Shown: positions 18,253 to 27,100 of the stretch, in pieces | How positions within the stretch are numbered: the first letter of the stretch is position 1 | Layout: the number at the start of each line of letters is the position of its first letter | NCBI RefSeq assembly: GCF_030063195.1 | Contig: NZ_JASISS010000013.1 | Span: 23,690-87,689 of the forward strand | Length of the DNA stretch: 64,000 bases | Source: Cryobacterium sp. PH31-AA6 | GTDB taxonomy: Bacteria > Actinomycetota > Actinomycetes > Actinomycetales > Microbacteriaceae | Reading direction: 5' to 3' | Notes under the pieces: model-generated | Database searches by the model: none | The model's input: the letters and a program-made list of their open reading frames with translations, nothing else | What the model was told of the DNA's origin: nothing | Position numbers and translations under genes: made by a program

Positions 18253-21200
18253 TTGGATACTCCGCCGCAACTCGTACAACAGATCCTGTTCAGTCTTGAC
18301 CGTTTGGCCGACGGGAACGGTCATCACGAGTACGAGAAGATCTGCTTCGCGTTCGCGCGCCGCCGAATCAGCATCAACCTGCTTCCCGCAACCGGGCCAG
18401 TTAGCGCGGGCGGGGACCAAGGGCGTGATGCGGAGAGCTTCTGGTCAAACATCGCAAACGAGATTCCGACGACATCGGTGCACGCCGCCACCGTCTCCGC
18501 CGAGCGCGTGGTTCTCGCCTGCACCATCCAAAAGACCGACATCCCTACCAAGATCCGTTCCGATCTCGGCAGCATCACGGGTCAAGGAACGCCCGTGGCC
18601 CGCGTCCTGTACTTCACGGTGGCATCCGTGCCCGTCGCGAAACGGCACAAGCTCATCGCAGAAGCACGTTCGGACCACGACGTCGAGCTCGAGATATTCG
18701 ACGGCCTGGCACTTGCAGAGCATCTTGCGGATCCGGATCTCTTCTGGATCGCGGCGGACTATCTGAAGCTGCCAGCCTCATTAGCTCCCGAACGTGATGA
18801 TGAAGACGACCCGCTGCCAGACTGGTATGTCCGGGACCGCGACTACTGGCGGGCGCGACCAGATCCCGGGCGGACCATGGGTGATCTCGTCGGCTTGCGG
18901 GACGTTCTACGACACTCGACCTATCACGACCAAGCGCGCGGCGACTTGGGGGACTGGATCGCAAAGATGCGTGAGTTCCTCATCGGTGAAGGCGCGGTAG
19001 ATGTGCAGATGCGAGCCCGATACGAGATAGTGGTTGCCACCCTCCGCGGCACAGGCGTGCTTCACGCGGCGGACCCGCTTGTCCGCGAGTTCTTCGAGGC
19101 CGTCACCGATACGCAGGACGATCTGCCGCTTCTCGAAGACGCTAGCGTTCTGCTCCAGTACGGCTATGGGTCTCGCCTTCGCGGCAACACCAACATCACG
19201 ATGGCTGAGCTCGACGGCTACTACGACTCCCTTCGAGCGCACATTCAGACAGCGCTAGCCGACAGCCCATATCCAAATGCGAAAGCGCTGCTGCTCGCGA
19301 TCGATGCGCGCCTCGCCTTCTTCCAGGCATATCCGGACGATCTCCCCGAACGTATCGAGGGGCTGCGTGATCCTCGCGACACCCTTCGTCTAGTTCTTGA
19401 CGCCTACAAAGTCGACGAGACCGTGCCCGCGCAGACAACGGCGGTTCCGCTCAGGGATCTCGACGGAGGCATGGCCACGCTCGGTGCGCTTCTGGAGGTA
19501 CTGCCGTCCGCGCCTCTGTTCCCGGTCGAGCACACTGCAGAACTGTTCGAGATGCTCACGCTCTCCCTGGCCAACCACGCGGAGTACGCACGACTTCGCG
19601 ATGGTCTCGACGAGGCGGTCGCCCGTGCCGGAGGCGACGCGAGTAAAGCAGAGCGCGCCCATGCTCGGGCCATTACCTTCGCCGGCGCCGGCCAATTGCT
19701 TCGCGCCCTTGCCGAAGTGCACGAGGCCAAGATCGGATGGCGTCATGGCGAAACCATCGAGGAAAGTATTCCTATGATGCTGCTCGCTGCCTCGATCTAC
19801 GACTATCTCGGTCTGTTCTTCGCTGCGAAGCTGCACGCTTTTGCCGCCGCGGTTGCCGCAAACGGTGCTCAGCAAACCGACGTCCGTCGCTTCGTTCCAC
19901 AGGCCATCGCCGTAGCGGCGATCAATGACTTCAAGGCGGGCAACTGGTGCTCAGCATCGCGGCTAGTTCGCGTCACGCTTCTCGCTCAGAATGCGTATGC
20001 GGAAGACCCCACGAACCTCGACCGACACGCATATCTAGCCGACGTGCTTCAGCGGGAGGCATTCGCCCTTCATGTCGCCAATACACTGGCGCCTGACTAC
20101 GAAGCCGTGATTCGAACCACTGCCCAGGATATGGGCACCGAAACCTTGCTCGACGACATGGCCTCTCAGCTCGTCGGCGACGATCACTGGACCATCGAGG
20201 CCCTCGTCGAGGGGCTCGATCGACAGGGATTAGGGCGCCCCTTCGCCGATGCCGGGGAGACGAGGGACTTACGTTGGTCGGCGTTCGGCGCCGCATGGAC
20301 CGTGCGGAGCCGAAACACACGCTGTGACACCCTCGCCGCAGAACGCCTAGCGTCCGGCATCCAGATCATTCAGACTGAACTCGCGCTCGCGGACGCCGTC
20401 TGGCTTCCCGCGGAAATTCACATCGAAGTGAAGACCGACCGGGACGAGAGACCGACCGGTGCCGAGAATCTCGAGCGCATCCCAGATAACAATCTCAGCC
20501 GTTGGGTCGTCCATCTCGACCCAGGGGACAGCGTTCAGGAAGAACGTGCGCTCGTTGACCTCGTCACAGATGCTTCGCTGCTGCTTCTCGACAACTCCCT
20601 CCTAGAACGCGAGAAGTTCCTTGCCCTCGTCAGCGACGCGTTCGCACGAGGCCTCGGACACAAGCTCTCAGGAGGGCGACCCTACGACGAGGCAGCTGAC
20701 TTCCTCCGGGACGAGGACTTTGAACGCATGACGGCTCTTCCTCACGGGCCACTCGGCGAGGGAATCGTCCATCACGCATCCCCCGATCATCCCGAGCTTG
20801 CCCTTCGAACTGACCTTTCGGAGTGGTACGACCACGACGAATCAGTCGCGAACATCGAACGCCGTTATCAGCGCATGATGCCCATCGGACGTATTACCAT
20901 CCCCCGGCTCGCCATGACTGAGCCCACGGCCGCTGTCCTCCGCCAGCTCCGCGATGAGGGTTGGCGCGATTGGCAGCTGATGATGGCGACCACGAACATC
21001 ATCGGCAACGCGCGCCCTGGATGGGAGGGCTTGCAAGTTGCCGTCGATAGTCCTCCAGCGGTTCGCGAACGCGCCTCCGCGCTCTTGCGACGAGAGGAAC
21101 TCGACACCGATCCGCAGCTCGGTAGTGAGGCGTTCACGCGCGAAAAACTCCTGGCCGCGCTAGAGTTCACGACCCTTCTCACGCTGCCGTCCTACGGGTT

Positions 21201-21339
21201 GCACGTGAACACCCCGACCCCGAACGCCCCCGCTATCCTGACTGTCCTCCGAGGCCGATTCAACTTTGGGGTAGATGACGTGCAGCACGACGATCTTCTT
21301 GTCCCACCGCTCAGTGGCGGGGACGGTGACGGCGACTAA
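18253..21339 (+). CDS. Large unknown protein with nuclease-like N-domain and helical body
   Basis: A 1,028-aa protein. TTG 18253 is chosen as start because GGAGGAGG lies 5 nt upstream; the in-frame ATG at 18136 has no such site. Residues about 1-210 resemble Mrr/PD-(D/E)XK restriction-type domains: an FEK-like YEKICFAFAR, then AGGDQGRDAE with conserved Asp, then ACTIQK with a Lys, and a strand-rich part ending in LFWIAADYL. The rest (about 220-1,000) looks like TPR-type or other alpha-helical repeats. It ends in an acidic tail and overlaps the next ATG by 1 nt (TAATG), so the two genes are coupled. I do not recognise a named family. A DNA- or nucleotide-targeting effector with a sensing body is the working idea; the nuclease call is tentative. 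Confidence 0.6.
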   Translation: MDTPPQLVQQILFSLDRLADGNGHHEYEKICFAFARRRISINLLPATGPVSAGGDQGRDAESFWSNIANEIPTTSVHAATVSAERVVLACTIQKTDIPTKIRSDLGSITGQGTPVARVLYFTVASVPVAKRHKLIAEARSDHDVELEIFDGLALAEHLADPDLFWIAADYLKLPASLAPERDDEDDPLPDWYVRDRDYWRARPDPGRTMGDLVGLRDVLRHSTYHDQARGDLGDWIAKMREFLIGEGAVDVQMRARYEIVVATLRGTGVLHAADPLVREFFEAVTDTQDDLPLLEDASVLLQYGYGSRLRGNTNITMAELDGYYDSLRAHIQTALADSPYPNAKALLLAIDARLAFFQAYPDDLPERIEGLRDPRDTLRLVLDAYKVDETVPAQTTAVPLRDLDGGMATLGALLEVLPSAPLFPVEHTAELFEMLTLSLANHAEYARLRDGLDEAVARAGGDASKAERAHARAITFAGAGQLLRALAEVHEAKIGWRHGETIEESIPMMLLAASIYDYLGLFFAAKLHAFAAAVAANGAQQTDVRRFVPQAIAVAAINDFKAGNWCSASRLVRVTLLAQNAYAEDPTNLDRHAYLADVLQREAFALHVANTLAPDYEAVIRTTAQDMGTETLLDDMASQLVGDDHWTIEALVEGLDRQGLGRPFADAGETRDLRWSAFGAAWTVRSRNTRCDTLAAERLASGIQIIQTELALADAVWLPAEIHIEVKTDRDERPTGAENLERIPDNNLSRWVVHLDPGDSVQEERALVDLVTDASLLLLDNSLLEREKFLALVSDAFARGLGHKLSGGRPYDEAADFLRDEDFERMTALPHGPLGEGIVHHASPDHPELALRTDLSEWYDHDESVANIERRYQRMMPIGRITIPRLAMTEPTAAVLRQLRDEGWRDWQLMMATTNIIGNARPGWEGLQVAVDSPPAVRERASALLRREELDTDPQLGSEAFTREKLLAALEFTTLLTLPSYGLHVNTPTPNAPAILTVLRGRFNFGVDDVQHDDLLVPPLSGGDGDGD

Positions 21340-22337
21340 TGCTTGCGAGAGACGAATATTTGGAACGACCAATTGACTTTTCCCGCCAGCGCCACATGCT
21401 GTGTGGGAAATGCAGTCACCAGTGGGTCGTCGACCTCGGCTGGATCGATCGGTGGGATCACGCCCTAGAGCGGTGCCCGGGCTGCGGCGTGACCTGCGAA
21501 GCCGAAATGGCGCCGCGCGTCACCGTCGACCCGGATGATCCAGCACTGAGAGACGAGAACGTCGCGCGCCTCGTCTGGTACCACACGAGCACGCAACCCG
21601 ATTGGCCCACGAAACACTTCGATCCAGCCGCAGGACTGACCGCGCAGACCCGGCAGATGATGGGCGGCGACAATCGCGTTGCCCAATGGGCGGAACGGCA
21701 GAGAGCCAAGGCTCTGCACGTCGGAACCTACGAGGCCGCAATCCACAACATGCTGCGACGAATCGACGGCCAAGCAGATCACGGCAACCAGTTCTACCTG
21801 TACCGTGTTCACCTCAAACCAACCGTTGTAGTGCGCGACGGATGGCTCATCGACCCGAGCAACTTCGTAGGCGACGTGATCTTGGACGAGGCGTGCCCGC
21901 CTGGAGTCGACGTCGCCCGCTATCTCAACTACCACGAGGACCCAGGTGGACTCTCTCTCGCCCTCGGGCCGACCGCAATCGCCTCCACGCAATCGATCGC
22001 GATCCCATTGCTATTCAACGACCATCCCGGCTGGATCGCTACCGCTGTGGGCGAGTTCGAGAACGCGCCAACGACATCGCCGCCTTTGATCGGATCGCGC
22101 CCGGTCGGGAGACGTCGAGCGCCGTCTCCGAAGAGCAGCAAAGCAAGCGAGCTGGTCGCACTACTCACACAGCGATTGCCAGTGAACCTGCGATCGAAAT
22201 TCGAGGCTGCCACCGCGTTCGATGACAATTTGAAGCCCGAGGATTGGTCTCGATATGTCATGGGGATTATGAACACCATTGTCGCGCCTGAACAAGTCGC
22301 GGCCACACTCGACGGGGAAATCGTCCGGTATCTCTGA
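21339..22337 (+). CDS. Zn-ribbon protein with possible ADP-ribosyltransferase-like core
   Basis: A 332-aa protein coupled to the preceding gene by TAATG. Residues about 22-50 form a zinc ribbon (CGKC ... CPGC). The middle has WYHTS (about residue 80), ALHVGTYEAA (about 129) and FYLYRVHL (about 152), then YLNYHEDPG and ALGPTAIAS. The H-T-S / H-x-G-T / strand pattern resembles ART-like or RES-like NAD+-using folds, but I cannot confirm a catalytic triad. The C-terminal part is linker and helices. Function unknown; the coupling shows it works with the nuclease-like protein, perhaps as substrate modifier, toxin or recognition subunit. Confidence 0.6.
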   Translation: MLARDEYLERPIDFSRQRHMLCGKCSHQWVVDLGWIDRWDHALERCPGCGVTCEAEMAPRVTVDPDDPALRDENVARLVWYHTSTQPDWPTKHFDPAAGLTAQTRQMMGGDNRVAQWAERQRAKALHVGTYEAAIHNMLRRIDGQADHGNQFYLYRVHLKPTVVVRDGWLIDPSNFVGDVILDEACPPGVDVARYLNYHEDPGGLSLALGPTAIASTQSIAIPLLFNDHPGWIATAVGEFENAPTTSPPLIGSRPVGRRRAPSPKSSKASELVALLTQRLPVNLRSKFEAATAFDDNLKPEDWSRYVMGIMNTIVAPEQVAATLDGEIVRYL

Positions 22338-22501
22338 GGCATGCCGCGAACCAGTCACGACCTTGCGGGCTGATGACGAGGCGCCGTGACACTCTTGCGG
22401 ACTCGTACTCAGCTTGCGGACGACGCGCGGGGAGTTCATGTCTGAGCCTCACGGGAGAATGGGACGCGAGGCGAGCGTTTAGAAGCAGAAGGGGAGCTAA
22501 T

Positions 22502-24286
22502 GTGTTGAAGTGGATCCGGCGAGCGATGGCTCCCACGACTGATGCCGAACCCGTGCAGGCGAAGTCCGGGAACGTGCACCAGGCGATGCTCGGGGAGGGG
22601 GTTGTCTACTTTGCGCATACCGTTCCGACCTCGAAGCGCATTGATCTTGGTAAGGCCGCCAAGTACCTCCTTGATACTGAACTCGCCGTGAGCGCAGCGT
22701 GGCCGTCGGACGAGTCAGCGCGTATTCCTCCGTCCTTGGAAAGGATCGAACGAGACCTGGCTCACATTCAACGGCTCGAGACATGGACCGACAACGTGAA
22801 CGGGCTGCGGTCCTTGGCGAAGGGTGTCTTCTTGCATCCGGTGATCGCGTTCCGAACGCTCCAACTGCTCAAGGGGAACCGCAATCAGATGCCGGAGGAC
22901 GACGAGGCCCATCCATCTCTAGAAACCATACGTGTTGAGGTAGAGAAGATTCTCGTTGATGCGCAGAAGGTCACGCTCCTGGAGAAGGAGATAGATGCTG
23001 ACCTCTTCTGGAGCGAAAGTGAAGACCTCGACGCTTACGTGCGGTTCTTCTTGCGGACGACCCAGCACACCATCCGGATTGGTGACAAAGACAGAACGAT
23101 CACCCTTGAGCCCCGGTTGCTGCTGCATCGTGAAGGTGTGGCGCAGATCACCGTTGGAGTGCACCTCCCCGTTGGCTGCACGCCGGCAGAGGTGATCGAT
23201 GCATCGTTCCCAGCGTCACCTTTGTTCTACTCCTCTCGGATTCCTGAGCCATACGCGTCGGCAGGTTCCAAATGGGCGGGAGGAGAGTGGTCAGAGCAGC
23301 CTGAGGGCGGAGTTAGGGTCCGAGTCTTTGAGCACGAGGAACCTGCATCGCTTTATGACTGGCTGGAGGTTCTTGTCGGTCGGATCATGCGGGGAGTCGG
23401 CGCATTTGTGGGCGGTCCCTCGTATACCTATCCGATGATCATGGTGCAGGCAGGAGCATGCTGCACCGACTGGGCGGACAACCATGCCAACGACATTGTG
23501 CATCTCGCGATCCGCTCGGTCCCGCGTGGTGATGACCAGATCACGTTGGGCCCCGGTCCTGACCTGAGTATTCACACCGGAATGCGGATCCATGCCACAG
23601 GTGGGTCTGTACTGCTGCTTCACTTGCGCACATGGCGTGCAGGAATCCTCGACCTTCATCACACTTTGCTCTATGAACGAATCGGGCTCGTCTACGTGCG
23701 GCTGCGAAGGTTGGAACAGCGGGTCTCGGAGTTCCAGACGGGCAAGCGCGACATAGCGCGCACATACCGCAGGGCGTTAGAGCTGGAGAAGGAGGTGCGT
23801 GGCGCGCATCATCGTTCAGGGACGGCGCGTGACATCTCTCGCCACGTCCTGACCGCGCTGGGTGCCTTCGAGATTCTCGAGGTTGTCCGCACCGGCTCGA
23901 GCATGCTCGGTGAGCGGGCGAGTACGCGTGCGAGTCTGCGAGCCGCGCGTGCGGCGAACAGGTTCGCGCTGATCGGACTAGTAGTCGCAGTTTTCGCAGC
24001 AATTCCGGCAATCCCGGCAATCCTGTCACTCATCGAGCAGCAACGCGTAGCCGATCCGGAAGCAGGCATCTGGTCGGTAATGCAGACCCTTGCAACGTCA
24101 CCGCTTCTGCTGTCTGCCCTGATTCTTGGCGCGGCTGTCCTCTATGGCGTAGTGCTGTTCGGTGTGCTCGCATTCCGGGTGATCCGGTACCTTTTCGGGT
24201 TACGTAAACGGGGATACGTCTCCCGCGTTGAAGGGTATGAGATCGTCGTCGACGACCCCGCTGATGCGATCGGCAGCGCGCGCTGA
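22502..24286 (+). CDS. Unknown 594-aa protein with two C-terminal membrane segments
   Basis: GTG 22502 is preferred because GGGGAG lies 5 nt upstream; the frame extends back to 22373 without a better site. The first about 500 residues are soluble, with helical stretches (ERIERDLAHIQRLE, LETIRVEVEKILVDAQ) and a strand-rich middle that includes GGPSYTYPMIMVQ. After a basic coiled segment come two hydrophobic helices, about residues 520-543 (FALIGLVVAVFAAIPAIPAI) and about 560-585 (LLLSALILGAAVLYGVVLFG). I know no family for it. A large cytoplasmic domain tethered by a two-helix anchor is a layout often found in membrane-acting defence effectors. It converges with the Ser/Thr kinase gene (88 nt gap) inside a run of defence genes. 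Confidence 0.6.
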   Translation: MLKWIRRAMAPTTDAEPVQAKSGNVHQAMLGEGVVYFAHTVPTSKRIDLGKAAKYLLDTELAVSAAWPSDESARIPPSLERIERDLAHIQRLETWTDNVNGLRSLAKGVFLHPVIAFRTLQLLKGNRNQMPEDDEAHPSLETIRVEVEKILVDAQKVTLLEKEIDADLFWSESEDLDAYVRFFLRTTQHTIRIGDKDRTITLEPRLLLHREGVAQITVGVHLPVGCTPAEVIDASFPASPLFYSSRIPEPYASAGSKWAGGEWSEQPEGGVRVRVFEHEEPASLYDWLEVLVGRIMRGVGAFVGGPSYTYPMIMVQAGACCTDWADNHANDIVHLAIRSVPRGDDQITLGPGPDLSIHTGMRIHATGGSVLLLHLRTWRAGILDLHHTLLYERIGLVYVRLRRLEQRVSEFQTGKRDIARTYRRALELEKEVRGAHHRSGTARDISRHVLTALGAFEILEVVRTGSSMLGERASTRASLRAARAANRFALIGLVVAVFAAIPAIPAILSLIEQQRVADPEAGIWSVMQTLATSPLLLSALILGAAVLYGVVLFGVLAFRVIRYLFGLRKRGYVSRVEGYEIVVDDPADAIGSAR

Positions 24287-24374
24287 TCCCTTGCTCTCAT
24301 CACAAAGGCAGATCGACGTGACCTGAAACGGGGTTCTATGCCCGTTACTTGTCGTCAAGTTCGAGCTGGGAGAT

Positions 24375-25673
24375 CTAGAGCATCCAGCGTCGAAGCGTGG
24401 TGCTCGACGGCTTGCTCCAATCGTTCTCGAGAATCGAGCGTATGTAACTCTCGGTGGATGACGCGACGACGGCACTCAGCATGGCCTGAGCGGACGCTTC
24501 GTGCGACAGGGAGTTCAGCCAGCTGGCGACGCTGTCGCCTACGGGGAATTGATTGCAGGATTCCGCTGCCGCGAACAATGCACGCGCCAATGGCTCCGCA
24601 AGGTCGAGTCTCTGTTTGTGTACCAGGTGGCGGAGCACGTCTAGAAGCCAGAACAGCGGAGGGCGGAGTCCCTCGCGTTCGAGTCCGCCCGCGTCCTGCC
24701 CACCGGTGAGGAGATCGCACATACTCTCCGCGAACTGCTCCAGTCCGTCCGGGTCCGCATCGAACCAAGAGATGAAGGTCGATCGCTTGATGCGGTGAAG
24801 TTCGGGAAGAAAGAGAGCCCCGTTATCTCGATGCGCGAGAGCGAAATCATTGAGCGTTTCAACTTCGAAAGGGCCACTGAGAATCTGCTCGAGCTGAGTG
24901 CTCAACGGGCCTCTATCGCCGTCGAGCTCACGTTCCATTGCTTCGAGCATCTCGTCGACAGTCGGGTATCGCTGCGCTGGGGACTTGCGGGTAGCGCGCG
25001 TAACCACCGTCCGAAATCGTGTGGTCGGGAGCGGGACGTGCACGGGTGTCGGGAGTTCGCCGGTCATGATCCATCCCACGATGGCGCCGACGCTGTACAC
25101 GTCCGTTCGTGGGGTCGCGGAGTGCGCGTCGGCATGTTGTTCGGGAGCAGCCCATCGCTCAGTACCGACGAGATTGCCTTTTCGAGTGAGATCTGCGGTC
25201 GTTGTGCCTGGAGCGTTACGAGCAATACCGAAGTCTGACACCACCCATCTGGCACCGCCTTCATCCTCAAGCCAGAGAATATTCTGTGGCTTGAGATCAC
25301 GATGGACACGACCCTCCACATGGAAACTGTGGAGTCCGTCAGCCACTGCACGGACAACCGCGAGCGCGAGTTCCTCACGTTCATTCTGAGAGAGGTTCTT
25401 AATAGCTGGGGTGAGCTCGCCCGCTGCGATCGGCATCGTGTACCACTCGCCATCTGGGTCGACATCGAGCACTGACATCACATGCGGGCCAGCAGCCGAT
25501 CGCATCGCTTCGACTTCTCGAGTGAAGCGGCGCTCGACGTTCCCCTCACCGCGGCGCATCTTGACCGCGTACTCGATTCCCGTGACAAGGTCACGCCCAC
25601 GCCCAACAATCGCATGTTCGGTTGGTTTACCGAAGGCTTCGAGGATCTCGTACCGCTCGCTGGGACTGCTCAT
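24375..25673 (-). CDS. Soluble Hanks-type Ser/Thr protein kinase
   Basis: A 432-aa protein. ATG 25673 is chosen because GGGAG lies 9 nt upstream; the frame opens at 25748. Kinase motifs: YAVKMR with the ATP-binding Lys38, HRDLKPQN at 124-131 with catalytic Asp126, and DFGIAR at 147-152, followed by an activation segment and GTERWAAPEQ. The classical glycine-rich loop is weak (GKPTEHAIVGRG). After about residue 260 there is an unknown helical C-terminal domain of about 170 residues. No membrane helix and no PASTA repeats, so this is not a PknB-type cell-wall kinase. Stand-alone kinases occur in phage defence (Stk2, PglW), which fits the location; its target is unknown. Confidence 0.85.
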   Translation of the reverse strand: MSSPSERYEILEAFGKPTEHAIVGRGRDLVTGIEYAVKMRRGEGNVERRFTREVEAMRSAAGPHVMSVLDVDPDGEWYTMPIAAGELTPAIKNLSQNEREELALAVVRAVADGLHSFHVEGRVHRDLKPQNILWLEDEGGARWVVSDFGIARNAPGTTTADLTRKGNLVGTERWAAPEQHADAHSATPRTDVYSVGAIVGWIMTGELPTPVHVPLPTTRFRTVVTRATRKSPAQRYPTVDEMLEAMERELDGDRGPLSTQLEQILSGPFEVETLNDFALAHRDNGALFLPELHRIKRSTFISWFDADPDGLEQFAESMCDLLTGGQDAGGLEREGLRPPLFWLLDVLRHLVHKQRLDLAEPLARALFAAAESCNQFPVGDSVASWLNSLSHEASAQAMLSAVVASSTESYIRSILENDWSKPSSTTLRRWML

Positions 25674-26050
25674 ATGCACATTCTCCCGTGAGCGGTGTTG
25701 GGCTCGTCGTAATTCGCGCACTTCGATGGACGAAATCACCCGTGCCATCGCGGACGCCGTCCGATCTATGCCAGGTCGAAGGGTGCATCACTAAAAAGTA
25801 CGGGGATCGCAGTGAATACCAGAGGGAGAAGATGATGCTGGTGCATCGCTGCGTGGGCCACCGGGCCGGGTCTACCCGCCCCAATGCAAGCTCGAATCAC
25901 CCAAGCGATCGTTTCTGAGTGGGGGCGTGTGAACGGCGAACCAACACATCCGAGTGTTGGAATCGGATCTCCAAGTCTTGACTGGCAGGATGGTGGAAAT
26001 GGAATAGTAGAGCGCTGCTGTGCGGGCGGGCCAAACACAGGAGTGCTGCA
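25674..26050. promoter_or_regulatory. Intergenic region with possible SIR2-HerA promoter
   Basis: Spacer between the divergent kinase and SIR2-HerA genes. TTGACT at 25978-25983 with AATAGT at 26003-26008 (19-bp spacing) is a plausible promoter 43 nt before the TTG start. A 28-codon ORF from ATG 25831 has AGGGAGA directly upstream but nothing else to recommend it. Confidence 0.4.
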
Positions 26051-27100
26051 TTGGACGTTACCAAGGACTACATCTACTCCCGTGTGCAGAGTATCTTCCA
26101 ACGCGGTCTCGTAATCATCGTTGGTTCCGGTGCTTCGTGCGCGCTCGGCTTGCCCGGAATGACAGCGCTTGCAGCACACCTTCTGAAATGTGTCCCGGAT
26201 CAGCTTTCGGGCCTATCGAAGGACTGCCGTGCGGAGTGGGACAGAATTGCCACTGAGCTTCGCTCAGGCGCAGGACTCGAATCGGCTCTAATATCGAGCG
26301 CTATCCCGGATCCGCTGGCCGAGGTAGTCGCTGAGCTGATCGCTGACTGCATCTTGGAATCCGAACAACGCGCCGTAGCATCAATTTTGAGTGAGCCTTC
26401 GGTGTCCGCGTTTGGCCTCCTCCTCGATCACCTGCTTCAGGCTGCAACCGTGGCAGACGTGATCACAACGAATTATGACCGACTCATCGAAGTGCACGCG
26501 GCGCGAGCAGAAGTCCGCGTTGACTCCATGTTCTATGGACATACGATTGGCAGACTTGACGCTGTGCAAAGCCGCGAGGAGCTCCTTGGTGCGCAGACCG
26601 TACCGGGGAAAGGTCGAAACATTCGTGTTGACCCGAAGCCACATATTCGTTTGTCGAAACCGCATGGCAGTCTGGACTGGTTCACCCACCAAGGGCAGCA
26701 CTATCGCAGCGATATCCCTGTTCCGGGAACCCGTCGCATCGTAGCGCCAGGCGGCAATAAGTACAGGCTCGGCTATGAGATTCCATTCGACGCACACCGA
26801 TCGCGCGCGAATGCTGCCATCGACAACGCCTCTGCCCTGCTCTTCATTGGATACGGGTTCAATGACGATCACCTTCAAACGCACATTTACGATCGACTGC
26901 CGCACGTGCCAACTGTCGTCTTAAGTCGACATCTCACGGACAAAGCCCGTGAGTACCTCGCCTTGAACCCGACCGCCATCGGGATCGAAGCGGCGGTCGA
27001 TGATTCGCGCAGCACTGCGACACAAGGTGCTGATGAAATCGAACTCGATTTGCCAATTTGGGACTTGGACCATCTAGTGAAGGAAGTGCTTGCCAAATGA
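26051..27100 (+). CDS. sir2: SIR2-domain protein of a SIR2-HerA defence pair
   Basis: A 349-aa SIR2-like NADase. Motifs: IIVGSGASCALGLP at residues 22-35, ITTNYDRL at 138-145 with catalytic Asn141, LSKPHGSLDW at 201-210 with catalytic His205, and a final IGYGFNDDH typical of SIR2_2 proteins. TTG start at 26051 with AGGAG about 7 nt upstream. Its stop overlaps the herA start (ATGA). In characterised SIR2-HerA systems the two proteins form a large complex that depletes NAD+ and cleaves nucleic acid or NTPs on phage infection. Gene order and sizes match that system. Confidence 0.9.
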   Translation: MDVTKDYIYSRVQSIFQRGLVIIVGSGASCALGLPGMTALAAHLLKCVPDQLSGLSKDCRAEWDRIATELRSGAGLESALISSAIPDPLAEVVAELIADCILESEQRAVASILSEPSVSAFGLLLDHLLQAATVADVITTNYDRLIEVHAARAEVRVDSMFYGHTIGRLDAVQSREELLGAQTVPGKGRNIRVDPKPHIRLSKPHGSLDWFTHQGQHYRSDIPVPGTRRIVAPGGNKYRLGYEIPFDAHRSRANAAIDNASALLFIGYGFNDDHLQTHIYDRLPHVPTVVLSRHLTDKAREYLALNPTAIGIEAAVDDSRSTATQGADEIELDLPIWDLDHLVKEVLAK

